A stretch of DNA of 64,000 nucleotides from Microbispora amethystogenes (GCF_016863015.1 NZ_BOOB01000004.1:1-64000), one strand, 5' to 3'. Positions 33,084-42,085 are shown, counted from the first letter of the stretch. The notes: generated by a model from the letters alone, not told the origin. Made by a program: numbers and translations.

Positions 33084-34205
33084 GTGACCGAACAGGAGGG
33101 GCCGGGCCGCATGGTGGCGCGCAGTTACCTGTACGTGCCGGGAGACCGGCGGGAGAAGCTCGCGCGGGCACGCGAGCGCGGGGCGGACGGGCTGGTGCTC
33201 GACCTGGAGGACGCCGTCGCCCCGCCCGCGAAGGACACCGCACGCGAGGTGGTGGCGGCGTTCCTCGCCGGACTCACCGGACTCGCCGGACTCGCCGACG
33301 AGGGCGCGGCGGCCTCCGCACCGGACGGTCCCGCTCCGGGCGCACCTCCCCCGGCCACCCCGAACGAATTCGGCCCGAGCGGATCCACTTGGAGCGGATC
33401 GACTCGGAGCGGATCGACTCGGAGCGGATCGACTCCGCACGGGTCCGCTCTTGGCACATCTTCCCCGGCCGCTTCGCCCGGGTCCGCGTCGAACGGGCCC
33501 ACTCCGGCCGGGTCCGCGCCGAACGGGTCGGAGCTGTGGGTGCGGGTGAACGCGGACCGCCTGGACGAGGACGTGCCCGCCGTGACCTCGGCCTCCTGCG
33601 CCGGCGTCTGGGTGCCCAAGGCCGATCCGGAGTCGCTCGCCCGGGTCGACGCCCTGCTCACCGCGGCCGAGCGCGCCGCCGGGCTCCCGGCGGGCGTGAT
33701 GCGGATGGTCCCCGTCATCGAGACCGCTCGCGGGCTGCTCGCCGTCGCCGAGATCGCCCGTGCTCCGCGCGTGCTGCGCCTGGGCATCGGGGAGGCGGAC
33801 CTCGCCGCCGAGCTCGGCGTACGGCCCGGCCGTGACCGGGCGGAACTGGCCCCGCACCGGGCGGCCCTGGTGGTGGCCTCCGCCGCGGCCGGGCTCGCCG
33901 CACCGATCGCGCCCGTCGAGACCGACCTGTCGGCGACCCGCGCGGACCTCGCCGCCAGCACCCGCGCCCTGCTGTGCGAGGGCTTCCGGGCGCGCACCGC
34001 GATCCACCCCCGCCAGGTGCCGGTCATCAACGAGGTGTTCACCCCGTCGCCCGCCGAGATCGCCGCGGCGCGCGACGTCGTCACACGGCTGCGCGCCGCG
34101 AACCAGTCCGGTACGGGTGTCGCCGTCGACGCCCGGGGACGGATGATCGATGAGGCCGTCGCACGGTCGGCCCGCGAAGTCCTCGGCCGGGCCCCCGCGT
34201 CATAG
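33084..34205 (+). CDS. CitE/HpcH-type CoA-ester lyase with a low-complexity insert
   Basis: The protein has 373 residues from the GTG at 33084; an ATG at 33111 with AGGAGG upstream is an equally good start. SYLYVPGDRREKLARARERG, GLVLDLEDAV, VRVN, MVPVIETARGLL and RLGIGEADLAAELG are the (beta/alpha)8 landmarks with acidic metal ligands. Residues about 64-149, normally some 15 long, are a Gly/Ser/Thr/Pro-rich insert built partly from 15-bp DNA repeats. The enzyme should split a malyl- or citramalyl-type CoA ester into acetyl- or pyruvate-type products. It is the last gene of the plus arm. Confidence 0.84.
   Translation: MTEQEGPGRMVARSYLYVPGDRREKLARARERGADGLVLDLEDAVAPPAKDTAREVVAAFLAGLTGLAGLADEGAAASAPDGPAPGAPPPATPNEFGPSGSTWSGSTRSGSTRSGSTPHGSALGTSSPAASPGSASNGPTPAGSAPNGSELWVRVNADRLDEDVPAVTSASCAGVWVPKADPESLARVDALLTAAERAAGLPAGVMRMVPVIETARGLLAVAEIARAPRVLRLGIGEADLAAELGVRPGRDRAELAPHRAALVVASAAAGLAAPIAPVETDLSATRADLAASTRALLCEGFRARTAIHPRQVPVINEVFTPSPAEIAAARDVVTRLRAANQSGTGVAVDARGRMIDEAVARSAREVLGRAPAS
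33377..33436 (+). repeat. Four 15-bp in-frame tandem repeats inside the lyase gene
   Basis: GAGCGGATCGACTCG-type units occupy 33377, 33392, 33407 and 33422 and encode repeated SGSTR/SGSTW. Since 15 is a multiple of three, changes in copy number keep the frame. The array lies in a surface loop of the lyase. Confidence 0.88.
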
Positions 34206-34217
34206 GCGTCCGGTCCA

Positions 34218-34247
34218 CGGCGGCGCGGGAGGACCGTCCCGCCGCCG
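34218..34247. terminator. Hairpin after the catabolic plus arm
   Basis: CGGCGG-cg-CGGGA pairs with TCCCG-CCGCCG around the loop GGACCG, twelve bases after the lyase stop. The two-base bulge leaves a strong GC stem without a T tract, as is common for actinobacterial terminators. It separates the catabolic arm from the exporter genes. Confidence 0.6.
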
Positions 34248-34337
34248 CGCGTCCCCCGCCAGATCGGATCTAGCGGCTGAGTACCCCGGATCTGGCGCCT
34301 CCTCTGTGAACGGCTGAACAGAAGGAGACGACAGATC

Positions 34338-35471
34338 ATGCGGGACCGGACGACGGACCTGGCGATAGAGACATCGGGCCTGGTCAAGATATTCGGCAAG
34401 AACCGGGCGGTGGACGGGCTCGACCTCAGGGTGCCCGCGGGCACCGTGTACGGCGTGCTCGGCCCCAACGGAGCGGGCAAGACGACCGCGGTCAAGATGC
34501 TGGCGACCCTGCTGCGCCCGGACGGCGGCGAGGCGCGGGTCTTCGGCCACGACGTGCTGCGCGAACCCGACGCCGTACGCGCCCGGGTGAGCCTGACGGG
34601 CCAGTACGCCTCCGTGGACGAGGAGATGACCGGCGCGGAGAACCTCGTCCTGCTCGGCCGGCTGCTCGGCCACCGGAAGGCCGCGGCCAAAGACAGGGCC
34701 GCGCGGCTGCTGGAGGCATTCGGGCTGACCGACGCGGCGGGCCGGCAGGTCAAGACCTACTCGGGCGGCATGCGCAGGAGGCTGGACATCGCGGCCAGCA
34801 TCCTCGACACGCCCGACCTGCTGTTCCTGGACGAGCCTACGACCGGCCTGGACCCACGCAGCCGCAACCAGGTCTGGGACATCGTCCGGATCGTGGTCGC
34901 CCACGGCACGACCGTGCTGCTCACCACGCAGTATCTCGACGAGGCCGACCGGCTGGCCGGGCGCATCGCGGTCGTCGACCACGGCCGGGTCATCGCCGAG
35001 GGCACCCCCGGCGAGCTGAAGTCATCCGTCGGCGCGGGCATGGTCCACGTACGGCTGCGCGACCCCGCGCAGCGGCCCGCGGCCGAGCGCGTGCTGGCCG
35101 CGGAACTGGGCACCGACGTCCATCTGGATGCCGATCCCGTGGCGCTGACCGCCCGCGTCGCGGCGCGGGACGCCGACGCGGGCGCCGAGCGGGCCTCCCG
35201 CGCCCTCGGGGCACTGGCCGCGGCCGGGATCGTCGTCGACGACTTCTCCCTCGGCCAGCCCAGCCTCGACGAGGTGTTCCTCGCGCTGACCGGCGCGCCC
35301 GCCGGGGAGACCGGCCGCACCCCGGCCGGCGTGCCCGCAGGGAACCGCGCCGGGGAACCCGGCTCCGCTCTGGCGGACCGGCCCGCCGCCCGATCCGGCC
35401 GAGCCGGGCACGAGGCCCGGCAGACGCACGGAGCCAAGGAGACGTACGAGATCGAGGAGACGACGGTATGA
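34338..35471 (+). CDS. ABC exporter ATPase, DrrA-like
   Basis: The protein has 377 residues; GAAGGAG precedes the [17 protein letters not shown] (Walker A), [16 protein letters not shown] (signature), [20 protein letters not shown] (Walker B and D-loop) and [14 protein letters not shown] (switch) are those of the daunorubicin-resistance group. A C-terminal domain ([16 protein letters not shown]) ends in a long Pro/Ala/Arg-rich tail. It drives efflux of a lipophilic compound together with the permease that overlaps it by four bases. Confidence 0.92.
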   Translation: MRDRTTDLAIETSGLVKIFGKNRAVDGLDLRVPAGTVYGVLGPNGAGKTTAVKMLATLLRPDGGEARVFGHDVLREPDAVRARVSLTGQYASVDEEMTGAENLVLLGRLLGHRKAAAKDRAARLLEAFGLTDAAGRQVKTYSGGMRRRLDIAASILDTPDLLFLDEPTTGLDPRSRNQVWDIVRIVVAHGTTVLLTTQYLDEADRLAGRIAVVDHGRVIAEGTPGELKSSVGAGMVHVRLRDPAQRPAAERVLAAELGTDVHLDADPVALTARVAARDADAGAERASRALGALAAAGIVVDDFSLGQPSLDEVFLALTGAPAGETGRTPAGVPAGNRAGEPGSALADRPAARSGRAGHEARQTHGAKETYEIEETTV

Positions 35472-36313
35472 GCGCCACGACCACCGAGACCGGCACGTCC
35501 TTCGTCCCCGCGGCCGAGACGCTGGGCGCGGTCCTGGCGCCGGGGGCACGCCCACCGCGCCCCGGCGCCCTGTCGGCCTCGCTGACCTTCGGCTGGCGGG
35601 CGATGCTGAAGGTCAAGCACGTGCCCGAGCAGCTCTTCGACGTCACCGCGTTTCCGATCATGATGACGCTGATGTTCACCTACCTGTTCGGCGGCGCGCT
35701 CGCGGGCTCTCCGACGGAGTATCTGCAGTTCCTGCTGCCGGGCATCATGGTGACGAGCGTCGTGATGATCACCATGTACACCGGGGTCGAGGTCAACAAG
35801 GACATCGAGAAGGGCGTCTTCGACCGCTTCCGCACGCTGCCGATCTGGCGGCCGTCCACGATGGTCGGCTACCTGCTGGGCGACATGTTCCGCTACACGA
35901 TGGCGGCGACGGTCATCCTCGTGGTCGGCCTGGTGCTGGGCTTCCGCCCGCAGGGCGGCGTCGTCGGCGTGGTGGCCGCCATCGCCCTGCTGGTGGCCTT
36001 CTCGTTCGCCTTCTCGTGGGTGTGGACGATGTTCGGCCTGCTGCTGCGCAGCGAGAAGTCGGTGATGGGCATCAGCATGCTGGTGCTCTTCCCGCTCACC
36101 TTCCTCAGCAACGTCTACGTCGACCCGGAGACGATGCCGGGCTGGCTGCAGGCGTTCGTGGGCGTCAATCCCATCTCACATCTGGTCACCGCGGCCCGCT
36201 CGCTGATGTCGGGCGCCGCCGACACCGGGGAGATCACCTGGGTGCTCGTCAGCGGGGCGGTGTGTGTCGCGGTCTTCGGCGCGCTGACCATGCGCCTGTA
36301 CAACCGCAGGTGA
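35468..36313 (+). CDS. ABC-2 type exporter permease, DrrB-like
   Basis: The protein has 281 residues with six predicted membrane segments. [42 protein letters not shown] sequence near 115-140, and [21 protein letters not shown] with [15 protein letters not shown] are typical of DrrB proteins. It is coupled by ATGA to DrrA. The ATPase/TPR regulator at 36333 converges on it and may or may not be related. Confidence 0.92.
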   Translation: MSATTTETGTSFVPAAETLGAVLAPGARPPRPGALSASLTFGWRAMLKVKHVPEQLFDVTAFPIMMTLMFTYLFGGALAGSPTEYLQFLLPGIMVTSVVMITMYTGVEVNKDIEKGVFDRFRTLPIWRPSTMVGYLLGDMFRYTMAATVILVVGLVLGFRPQGGVVGVVAAIALLVAFSFAFSWVWTMFGLLLRSEKSVMGISMLVLFPLTFLSNVYVDPETMPGWLQAFVGVNPISHLVTAARSLMSGAADTGEITWVLVSGAVCVAVFGALTMRLYNRR

Positions 36314-36332
36314 GTCAGCGGGTCTCAGAGGG

Positions 36333-39300
36333 TCACAGTCGCCAGGCGATCTCGCGATCGGGCTGGTATCGGCAGGTCGCCCCGGTGGAGACGGCGCCGC
36401 GCAGATGGGCGGCCAGCTCGGGGTGGAGCCCGTCGAGCTTGCGCAGGACGTCGCGGATCCGGGCCGTGACGGCCTTGCGGGCACGTTCGGCCTCGTCGCC
36501 GAGGCGGCGGTCGCGCCCGCCGAGGCCCGAGGCGGAGCGCAGTTCCGCCAGCAGCGCCGCCCGCTCCCGGTCGAACTCCGCCGCCCTGGCGTCGTCACCC
36601 CGCTCGACGGCCCGGTCGATCTCCTCGTCGAGCAGGGTGAGCCGGCGCCGGTAACGGGCCTTGGCCTCCTCGTCCAGGACGGCGTCGCCGCCCATCCCGC
36701 GGGCGGCGACGACGATCCGGCCGCCCTCCGGGGCGAGCAGCAGTACGGCGGGCAGGTCGGCCCCGGGGTGGCCCAGCAGCCTGTGGAGGTCGCGCAGGCC
36801 CTTGGCGTCGGGCAGGCGCACGGTGCGGTCCGCGAACGTCAGCGTCCAGACCGCGCCGTCCCGCCGGAACTCGTCGCCCACACCGAGCACGAGGCCGGGC
36901 GCGGGGCCGGGCCCGTGAACCGGCACGTCGTCCGGCACAGCGCCAGGGGCACGGCCCGACACAGCGCCCGGCCCACCGTCCAGCGCAGGGCCCGGCGCTC
37001 CGTCCGGCGCACCGTCCGGCGCAGGGCCCGGCGCACCGTCCGGCGCACGGCCCGGCCCACCGTCCGGCGCACGGCCCGGCGCTCCGTCCGGCGCACGGCC
37101 GGGCGTATCGCCCTGCGTACGGCCGGGTAAGCGGCCGGACGGGGACGCGCGCCGCCTCGCCCGGCGGGCGCGGGCCACGACGTGCCGCATGCCGAGCCGG
37201 TCCGCTTCGCTCTCCACGTCGGCCAGCAGCGTCCCGGCCTCCTCCGCGTCGCCGGGACGGCCCCGCGCCAGCAGCGCCTCGGCGAGATGCGCCCGCGCCT
37301 CGACCGACCAGGGGCGGGCGAGGAGGAGATCGGCGGACCGCCGGGCGGCGGCGAACCCCTCGATCGCCTCGTCCCACCGCTCCTGCGCCGCGTTGACGAG
37401 GGCGCGCCAGAAGACCATGGGGCCGCCGATGTCCCAGCCGTACATCGAGACCGCCCAGGTGCCGGCGTACGGGTCGAGATCGGCCCGGGCCTTGTCACAC
37501 AACCGCGGATCGCGCGACCACGCCGCGATCATCGCCTGGAACCGCAGCCACAGGGGCCGGGCCGAGCGCAGGCGCGGCTCTCCCCCGGCTGTGGCGTCGC
37601 GGTAGTGACGCAGCGCGGTGCCGCCGTCGCCCCGCAGCAGCGCGGTCATCCCCTCCAGCAGTCCCGGACACGGATGCCGGCTCCTGCGCAGCGTGCGGTG
37701 CACCTCGTCGAGGTCGTCGAACCTGCCCCGGAGCAGCCGTACGGCCCAGCGGTGGTGATGCAGCATGTAACCGAACTGGTCGTGCCCGTGTTGCCAGGTG
37801 AACCCGGTGAGCTCGTCGAGCAGGCTCTCCGCCTCGTCGAAGTCGCCGGTGAGCGCGCCGATGATGCTCCGGTCGGCCACCGTTGCCATGTCCATGCGGG
37901 GCAGATCGCTGCGGCGGCCGAGCACGACGAACTCCCGGAACTGGGCGAGATATCCGGGATCTCCCTGTTCGAGGAGCGCCACCCAGCGCAGGGCGGCGGC
38001 GACGCTCTCCATCTCCACGTCGGCCGTACGCCGGGCCAGTGCCTGCACCTCGCCGGTGAGCTCCGCCCGCTGCGCCGCCGTCCCCGGACCCCAGATCGCG
38101 TCGTGATAGGCCCACAGGCCGAAGGTCAGCGCCTCGTCGTCCTGGCCGCGCTTGGCCAGCACCGCGACCTGCACGGCCAGCTCCCGCGCGAGCCGGTCGG
38201 GAGAGAGCTCCTCGCCGGGCACACGGCCGTTCCCGAGCAACGCGCCGTGCGCCTCCCGCAGCAGGCCGGTGGCGAACTGGTCGCCGTCACCGTCGGATTG
38301 GTCGCCGTCGCCCCGGACACCGTGGACGGCCAGCGCGACACGGGCCAGCACCTCGGGGTCGCCGGCCTCCCGGGCGACGGCGGCCGCCTCCTCGAAGACC
38401 CGCCGCCCGCCGTCGTGGTCGTCGCCGTGGACGAGCGCGCGGCCCAGGTCGATCGCGATCACGACCCGCCTGCGCGGTTCGCCGGCCGCCGCGAGCTCCA
38501 GCGCCCTGCGGTAGTGCCCGATCGCCTCCTCGACCGCCAGGCGGCCCGCGGCGCCGCGGGCGGCGGCGAGCAGCCGATCCACCGCGACGGACACTTCGAT
38601 CCGGTCTCCGGCGAGATAGGCGTGCCGGGCCAGGTCGGCAGGCAGGACATGCTCCGCCAGACCGGGCGACCGGTCGGCGGCCCGGACGACCGCGGCGTGC
38701 AGGCGGGGCGCCTCTCCCTCGTCCAGCGACTCGTACAACGTCTGCCGGAACAGGTCATGGGCGAACGCGAACGAGTCTCCCCCTCGCTGCACGACGAGGC
38801 GGGCGGCCACGGCTTGGTCGAGCAGCCGTTCCAGGGGGAGGACGGAGGTCTCGGCGACGGCGGCCAGCACCGGACGGTGGAACTCCCGGCCGAGCACCGC
38901 GGCGGTGCTGAGCAGGTCGATGACCGGCCGGGGCAGCAGGGACAGCCGGCGCAGCAGGGTGTCACGGACGCCGGGCGCGATGGCGGTCACGGAGCCGCCG
39001 CCGCTCCACAGCCGCGCCGTCTGCTCGACGAAGAACGGGTTGCCGCCGGTGCGCCGGTGCACCTCGGCGACCAGATCGGCGGACGGCTCCCGGCCGGCGG
39101 CGTGGGCCATCAGCGCGCCGACCTCCTCCCGTCCGAGCCCGGTGAGGGTGATCGTCGCCGCCCGCGCCGTCAGCGGCAGCACGAGAGGGCGCAGCGGATG
39201 ATCCGGCGACTCCACCTCGACATCACGGTAGGTGCCCACCAGCAGCACCCGCTCGAACCAGGTGTGCTGCGCCGCGAACTCCAACAACCGGAGTGTCGCG

Positions 39301-39761
39301 GGATCGGCCCAGTGCAGGTCTTCGAGGACGACCACCAGGGGACGGCTCTGCGAGACCGACACCAGGGCACTGGTCACCGCGTCGTACAACCGGAAGCCCT
39401 CGGCCGCGTCGCCGCCCGGCGACTCTCCGAGCAGGGCGGACAGGCCGGCGCCCCCGGCCTCCTCGGCCGCCGCCCACTCCCCCGGCGCGGCGCAACGCCG
39501 CAGCCCGCGAAGGACCTGTACCCAGGGCCAGTAACCAGGGGCGCTGTCGGAGTCCCAGCACGACCCGCCGAGCACGAGCGCGCCCAGGCGCCTGGCCTCC
39601 TCCGCCACGCTGGCGACGAGTGTGGTCTTGCCGATGCCGGCCTCACCGGCGACCAGCACCAGGCCGCCGTGGCTGGCGACCGCCCGCCCTATCTCGGCAC
39701 GCAGCAGCGCGGCAGGATGCTCCCTGCCGAGCAGCCCGGTGATCGCCTCATCGATTCGCAT
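36333..39761 (-). CDS. Large ATP-binding TPR-type regulator without a recognised DNA-binding domain
   Basis: The protein has 1142 residues. LLGREHPAALLRAEI and VLVAGEAGIGKTTLVASVAEEA (Walker A near 40) begin a STAND-type NTPase, with PLVVVLEDLHWADPATLRLLEF as Walker B and GNPFFVEQTARL further on. Helical repeats fill about 400-880. A Pro/Gly/Ala linker of about 60 residues made from APDGAPGR-like repeats follows. The C-terminal part has RDLHRLLGHPG and a coiled coil (YRRRLTLLDEEIDRAVERGD), ending near EIAWRL. LAL/LuxR proteins normally end in a helix-turn-helix, which is not visible here. It may act as an ATP-dependent signalling protein. Confidence 0.8.
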   Translation of the reverse strand: MRIDEAITGLLGREHPAALLRAEIGRAVASHGGLVLVAGEAGIGKTTLVASVAEEARRLGALVLGGSCWDSDSAPGYWPWVQVLRGLRRCAAPGEWAAAEEAGGAGLSALLGESPGGDAAEGFRLYDAVTSALVSVSQSRPLVVVLEDLHWADPATLRLLEFAAQHTWFERVLLVGTYRDVEVESPDHPLRPLVLPLTARAATITLTGLGREEVGALMAHAAGREPSADLVAEVHRRTGGNPFFVEQTARLWSGGGSVTAIAPGVRDTLLRRLSLLPRPVIDLLSTAAVLGREFHRPVLAAVAETSVLPLERLLDQAVAARLVVQRGGDSFAFAHDLFRQTLYESLDEGEAPRLHAAVVRAADRSPGLAEHVLPADLARHAYLAGDRIEVSVAVDRLLAAARGAAGRLAVEEAIGHYRRALELAAAGEPRRRVVIAIDLGRALVHGDDHDGGRRVFEEAAAVAREAGDPEVLARVALAVHGVRGDGDQSDGDGDQFATGLLREAHGALLGNGRVPGEELSPDRLARELAVQVAVLAKRGQDDEALTFGLWAYHDAIWGPGTAAQRAELTGEVQALARRTADVEMESVAAALRWVALLEQGDPGYLAQFREFVVLGRRSDLPRMDMATVADRSIIGALTGDFDEAESLLDELTGFTWQHGHDQFGYMLHHHRWAVRLLRGRFDDLDEVHRTLRRSRHPCPGLLEGMTALLRGDGGTALRHYRDATAGGEPRLRSARPLWLRFQAMIAAWSRDPRLCDKARADLDPYAGTWAVSMYGWDIGGPMVFWRALVNAAQERWDEAIEGFAAARRSADLLLARPWSVEARAHLAEALLARGRPGDAEEAGTLLADVESEADRLGMRHVVARARRARRRASPSGRLPGRTQGDTPGRAPDGAPGRAPDGGPGRAPDGAPGPAPDGAPDGAPGPALDGGPGAVSGRAPGAVPDDVPVHGPGPAPGLVLGVGDEFRRDGAVWTLTFADRTVRLPDAKGLRDLHRLLGHPGADLPAVLLLAPEGGRIVVAARGMGGDAVLDEEAKARYRRRLTLLDEEIDRAVERGDDARAAEFDRERAALLAELRSASGLGGRDRRLGDEAERARKAVTARIRDVLRKLDGLHPELAAHLRGAVSTGATCRYQPDREIAWRL
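36935..37125 (-). repeat. Degenerate repeats coding for a Pro/Gly/Ala linker
   Basis: Units of about 24 bases coding for APDGAPGR or close variants occur roughly seven times within the ATPase/TPR gene. They join the helical repeat region to the C-terminal domain. Unit lengths are multiples of three, so the frame is kept. Confidence 0.8.
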
Positions 39762-39862
39762 GCCGCTACGAAGGTATCCGCCCGCTCCGACAATTTCCGG
39801 CCGCCCGGCACCCCTCGGCCGTGCGGCACGGCATCTCCTCGGCTGTACGGCCTGGCGGACGG

Positions 39863-40744
39863 TCAGGCGAAGAAGTCCGTCAGGATGCGCGCCAGTGCGG
39901 CCGGGCGCTGCAGCACCGCGTGGTCCTCTCCGGGCATCACCCGCAGTTCGGCGCCGGGAAGGGCCGCCGCGACGGCCTCCGTCGCCTTCGCGAGGCCGGG
40001 CGAGGTCCGGTCGCCGTAGACCGCCAGCACCGGCACGCCGATCCCGGCGACCCGCTCCTGCGGCGTCCCCTGCCAGGGCGCGGTGACCAGCACGTCGTAC
40101 GGCAGGCTGGGGGCCTTGTCCGCCATGAACGCCCACCCCTCGCCGGCCTTCATCCCGGCGATCGCCCCGGCCGGGACGCCGACCGCCTCGCGGAGGAACA
40201 GCTCCGCCGCACCGTCGCGGTCCCCGGCCGCGACCAGTGCCCTGAGCCGGTCGTAGACCTCGGCCGCCAGGCGCGGCTGGTTCTCGTCGGCGTGGTACGG
40301 CGGCTCATAGACGGCGACCCGGTCGATCGGCAGTCCGCGCCTGGCGGCCTCCAGCACGAGGACGGCGCCGGAGGAGTGGCCGAACGCCGAGGCCCGGCCG
40401 CCGGCGTGCTCGATGACGGCCGCCAGGTCGGCGACCTCGTTGGCCACCTGGTAGTCCTCGCTCCTGTCGTCACTGGCCCCCCGGCCGCGCCGGTCGTAGG
40501 TCAGCACGGTGAACGCCGGCGCGAGCTCGGCGGCGAGCGCGGCCACGGTCGAGCGGTCGTTGAACGCGCCGCCGATGAGGATGACCGGCGCGCCCTGGCC
40601 GATCACGTCGACGGCGAGGGTTGTGCCGTCCTTGGAGACGACGTTCACGCACGTGATGTCCACCGGCGCGATATGCCCGGGAACGTCGTCCCCGGAAACC
40701 TGCTGCTCGGAAACCTGCTGCTCGGAAACCTGGTGTTCGGTCAT
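39863..40744 (-). CDS. Alpha/beta-hydrolase
   Basis: The protein has 293 residues. VILIGGAFNDRSTV, LTYDRRGRGASDD, AFGHSSGAVLVLEA (nucleophile Ser) and MPGEDHAVLQRPAA (catalytic His) give a complete triad with the acid near VLAVYGDRTSPG. The first 17 residues contain a 15-bp repeat coding VSEQQ twice, a probable slippage product added before the conserved VNVVSKDGTTLAVDV. The function is unknown. It may share a transcript with the DHFR-like gene, which ends 63 bases downstream of this gene's upstream start region on the same strand. Confidence 0.87.
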   Translation of the reverse strand: MTEHQVSEQQVSEQQVSGDDVPGHIAPVDITCVNVVSKDGTTLAVDVIGQGAPVILIGGAFNDRSTVAALAAELAPAFTVLTYDRRGRGASDDRSEDYQVANEVADLAAVIEHAGGRASAFGHSSGAVLVLEAARRGLPIDRVAVYEPPYHADENQPRLAAEVYDRLRALVAAGDRDGAAELFLREAVGVPAGAIAGMKAGEGWAFMADKAPSLPYDVLVTAPWQGTPQERVAGIGVPVLAVYGDRTSPGLAKATEAVAAALPGAELRVMPGEDHAVLQRPAALARILTDFFA

Positions 40745-40807
40745 GTCAGTCGGCCTTCGTGTCGGGGCTTGCGGGCTGGTTTCACACTCTGGGCTTGCGG
40801 GCTGCGC

Positions 40808-41452
40808 TCACGGGCGGGTGAAGGTGATGTGGGTGACGCCGCTGGGGGTGGACACCGACTCGATGCGGAAGCGCTTCTCGAGTTCCTCCAGCCCGTCCCA
40901 CAGTCGTTCGCCGCGGCCCAGGACGATCGGGACGACGGCGACGTGCATGTGGTCGACCAGGTCGGCGGCCAGGAACTGGCGGACGGTGCTCGGCCCGCCG
41001 CCGATGCGCACGTCGAGGTCGCCCGCGGCCTCGCGGGCCTGACGCAGCGCCTCCTCGGGGGTGGCGTCGACGAAGTGGAAGGTCGTGCCGCCCTCCATCT
41101 CCACGGAGGGCCGGGGGTGGTGGGTCAGGACGAACACCGGCGTGTGGAACGGCGGGTTCGGCCCCCACCAGCCGTTCCAGTCGTGATTCTCCCACGGGCC
41201 CCGCTGCGGCCCGAACTTGTTGCGGCCCATGATCTCCGCCCCGATGCCCGTGTCCCACGTACGGACGATGGCGTCCTCGACCCCGGTGCTCCCGCCGGTC
41301 TTCCCCTGCATGGCCTGGAAGGTCCGCGTCTCGAAGAACCACTCGTGCAGCCGTCCGCCCGCGTGGCCGAACGGCTCCTCAAGGCTCTGGCCCTCGCCGG
41401 TGGCGAAGCCGTCCAGGGAGACGGCGAAGTTGTGCACCCTGACACGCGACAT
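40808..41452 (-). CDS. Dihydrofolate reductase family protein (RibD C-terminal-like)
   Basis: The protein has 214 residues with AGGAG upstream of the ATG. VRVHNFAVSLDGFATG, AEIMGRNKFGPQRGPW, FVLTHHPRPSVEMEGGTTFHF, RIGGGPSTVRQFLAADLVDHMH and VPIVLGRGERLWDGL mark the DHFR/RibD reductase fold. Most actinobacterial members are uncharacterised NADPH-dependent reductases rather than folate enzymes. It diverges from the HxlR gene, sharing a 98-base control region. A decayed copy of a relative lies at 42742-42972. Confidence 0.88.
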   Translation of the reverse strand: MSRVRVHNFAVSLDGFATGEGQSLEEPFGHAGGRLHEWFFETRTFQAMQGKTGGSTGVEDAIVRTWDTGIGAEIMGRNKFGPQRGPWENHDWNGWWGPNPPFHTPVFVLTHHPRPSVEMEGGTTFHFVDATPEEALRQAREAAGDLDVRIGGGPSTVRQFLAADLVDHMHVAVVPIVLGRGERLWDGLEELEKRFRIESVSTPSGVTHITFTRP

Positions 41453-41486
41453 GGTCGATCTCCTGATTTCCAGAAGTGCTTGCAGA

Positions 41487-41536
41487 TTGCAACCACTGAG
41501 GAAGAGCGTAAAGTAGGTGGTTGTAAAACGCAACCA
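41487..41536. promoter_or_regulatory. HxlR/DHFR divergent promoters and operator
   Basis: On the plus strand TTGCAA (41487) and TAAAGT (41509) are 16 bases apart. On the minus strand TTGCGT and TACGCT are 17 apart, facing the reductase. TGGTTG-TAAAACG-CAACCA (41518-41536) is a perfect inverted repeat that covers both. Half-site GCAACCA recurs at 41489, overlapping the plus-strand -35. This looks like an autoregulated HxlR operator. Confidence 0.7.
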
Positions 41537-41550
41537 GCTGGAGGTCGAGC

Positions 41551-42045
41551 ATGAGGGACGAGCCACGGTCGGGTTGCCCGATCAACGGGTCGGTGGAGGC
41601 GCTCGGAGACAGGTGGAGCCTCATCGTGCTGCGTGACGTGATCTTCGGGGGGCGCCGGCACTTCCGTGACCTGCTGGCCAACTCCATGGAGGGGATCGCG
41701 TCGAACATCCTCAGCAGCCGCCTCAAGGCCCTCGTCGCCAAGGGGCTCCTGACCCACGAGGAGGCGGCGCGAGGACGACGAGGGACCTACAGCCTCACCG
41801 AGGCGGGCATCCAGACGGTCCCGATCATGGTCGCGCTCGGCTCCTGGGGCCTGCGCCATCTCCCGGCGACACCGGAGCTGGCCGTACGGGCACGCTTGCT
41901 GGAGGAGGGCGGGCCGCCCCTCTGGGAAGACCTGATGGACGAGTTGCGCGAGGCGCACCTGGGCATCCCCCCGCCCGGACCCCGTCCGCCCCCGCGCGTC
42001 CCAGCTCCTCCAGGAGGCGTACGAACGCGTATCGATGAGCCCTGA
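41551..42045 (+). CDS. HxlR-family winged-helix regulator
   Basis: The protein has 164 residues with TGGAGGTCGAGC before the ATG. SGCPINGSVEALGDRWSLIV and LRDVIFGGRRHFRDLL, then GIASNILSSRLKALVAKGLLT and GTYSLTEAG, are the HxlR winged helix. The Cys near residue 9 is the one that senses electrophiles or oxidants in several members. The C-terminal 35 residues are Pro-rich and disordered. It probably represses the divergent reductase and itself. Confidence 0.9.
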   Translation: MRDEPRSGCPINGSVEALGDRWSLIVLRDVIFGGRRHFRDLLANSMEGIASNILSSRLKALVAKGLLTHEEAARGRRGTYSLTEAGIQTVPIMVALGSWGLRHLPATPELAVRARLLEEGGPPLWEDLMDELREAHLGIPPPGPRPPPRVPAPPGGVRTRIDEP

Positions 42046-42060
42046 GCATGCGATGGACTA

Positions 42061-42073
42061 AGCTAACTTAGCT
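42061..42073. promoter_or_regulatory. Palindromic operator before the toxin-antitoxin pair
   Basis: AGCTAA-C-TTAGCT is a perfect palindrome immediately upstream of the AGGAGGTGGAGC ribosome site of the antitoxin gene. It is strikingly AT-rich for this genome. Phd-type antitoxins repress their own operon through such short palindromes. Confidence 0.75.
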
Positions 42074-42085
42074 AGGAGGTGGAGC

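Noticed and set aside
37182-40019. 945-codon open frame on the plus strand
   Set aside because: It lies antisense to the ATPase/TPR gene, its composition is that of a GC-rich shadow frame, and it shows no family motif.
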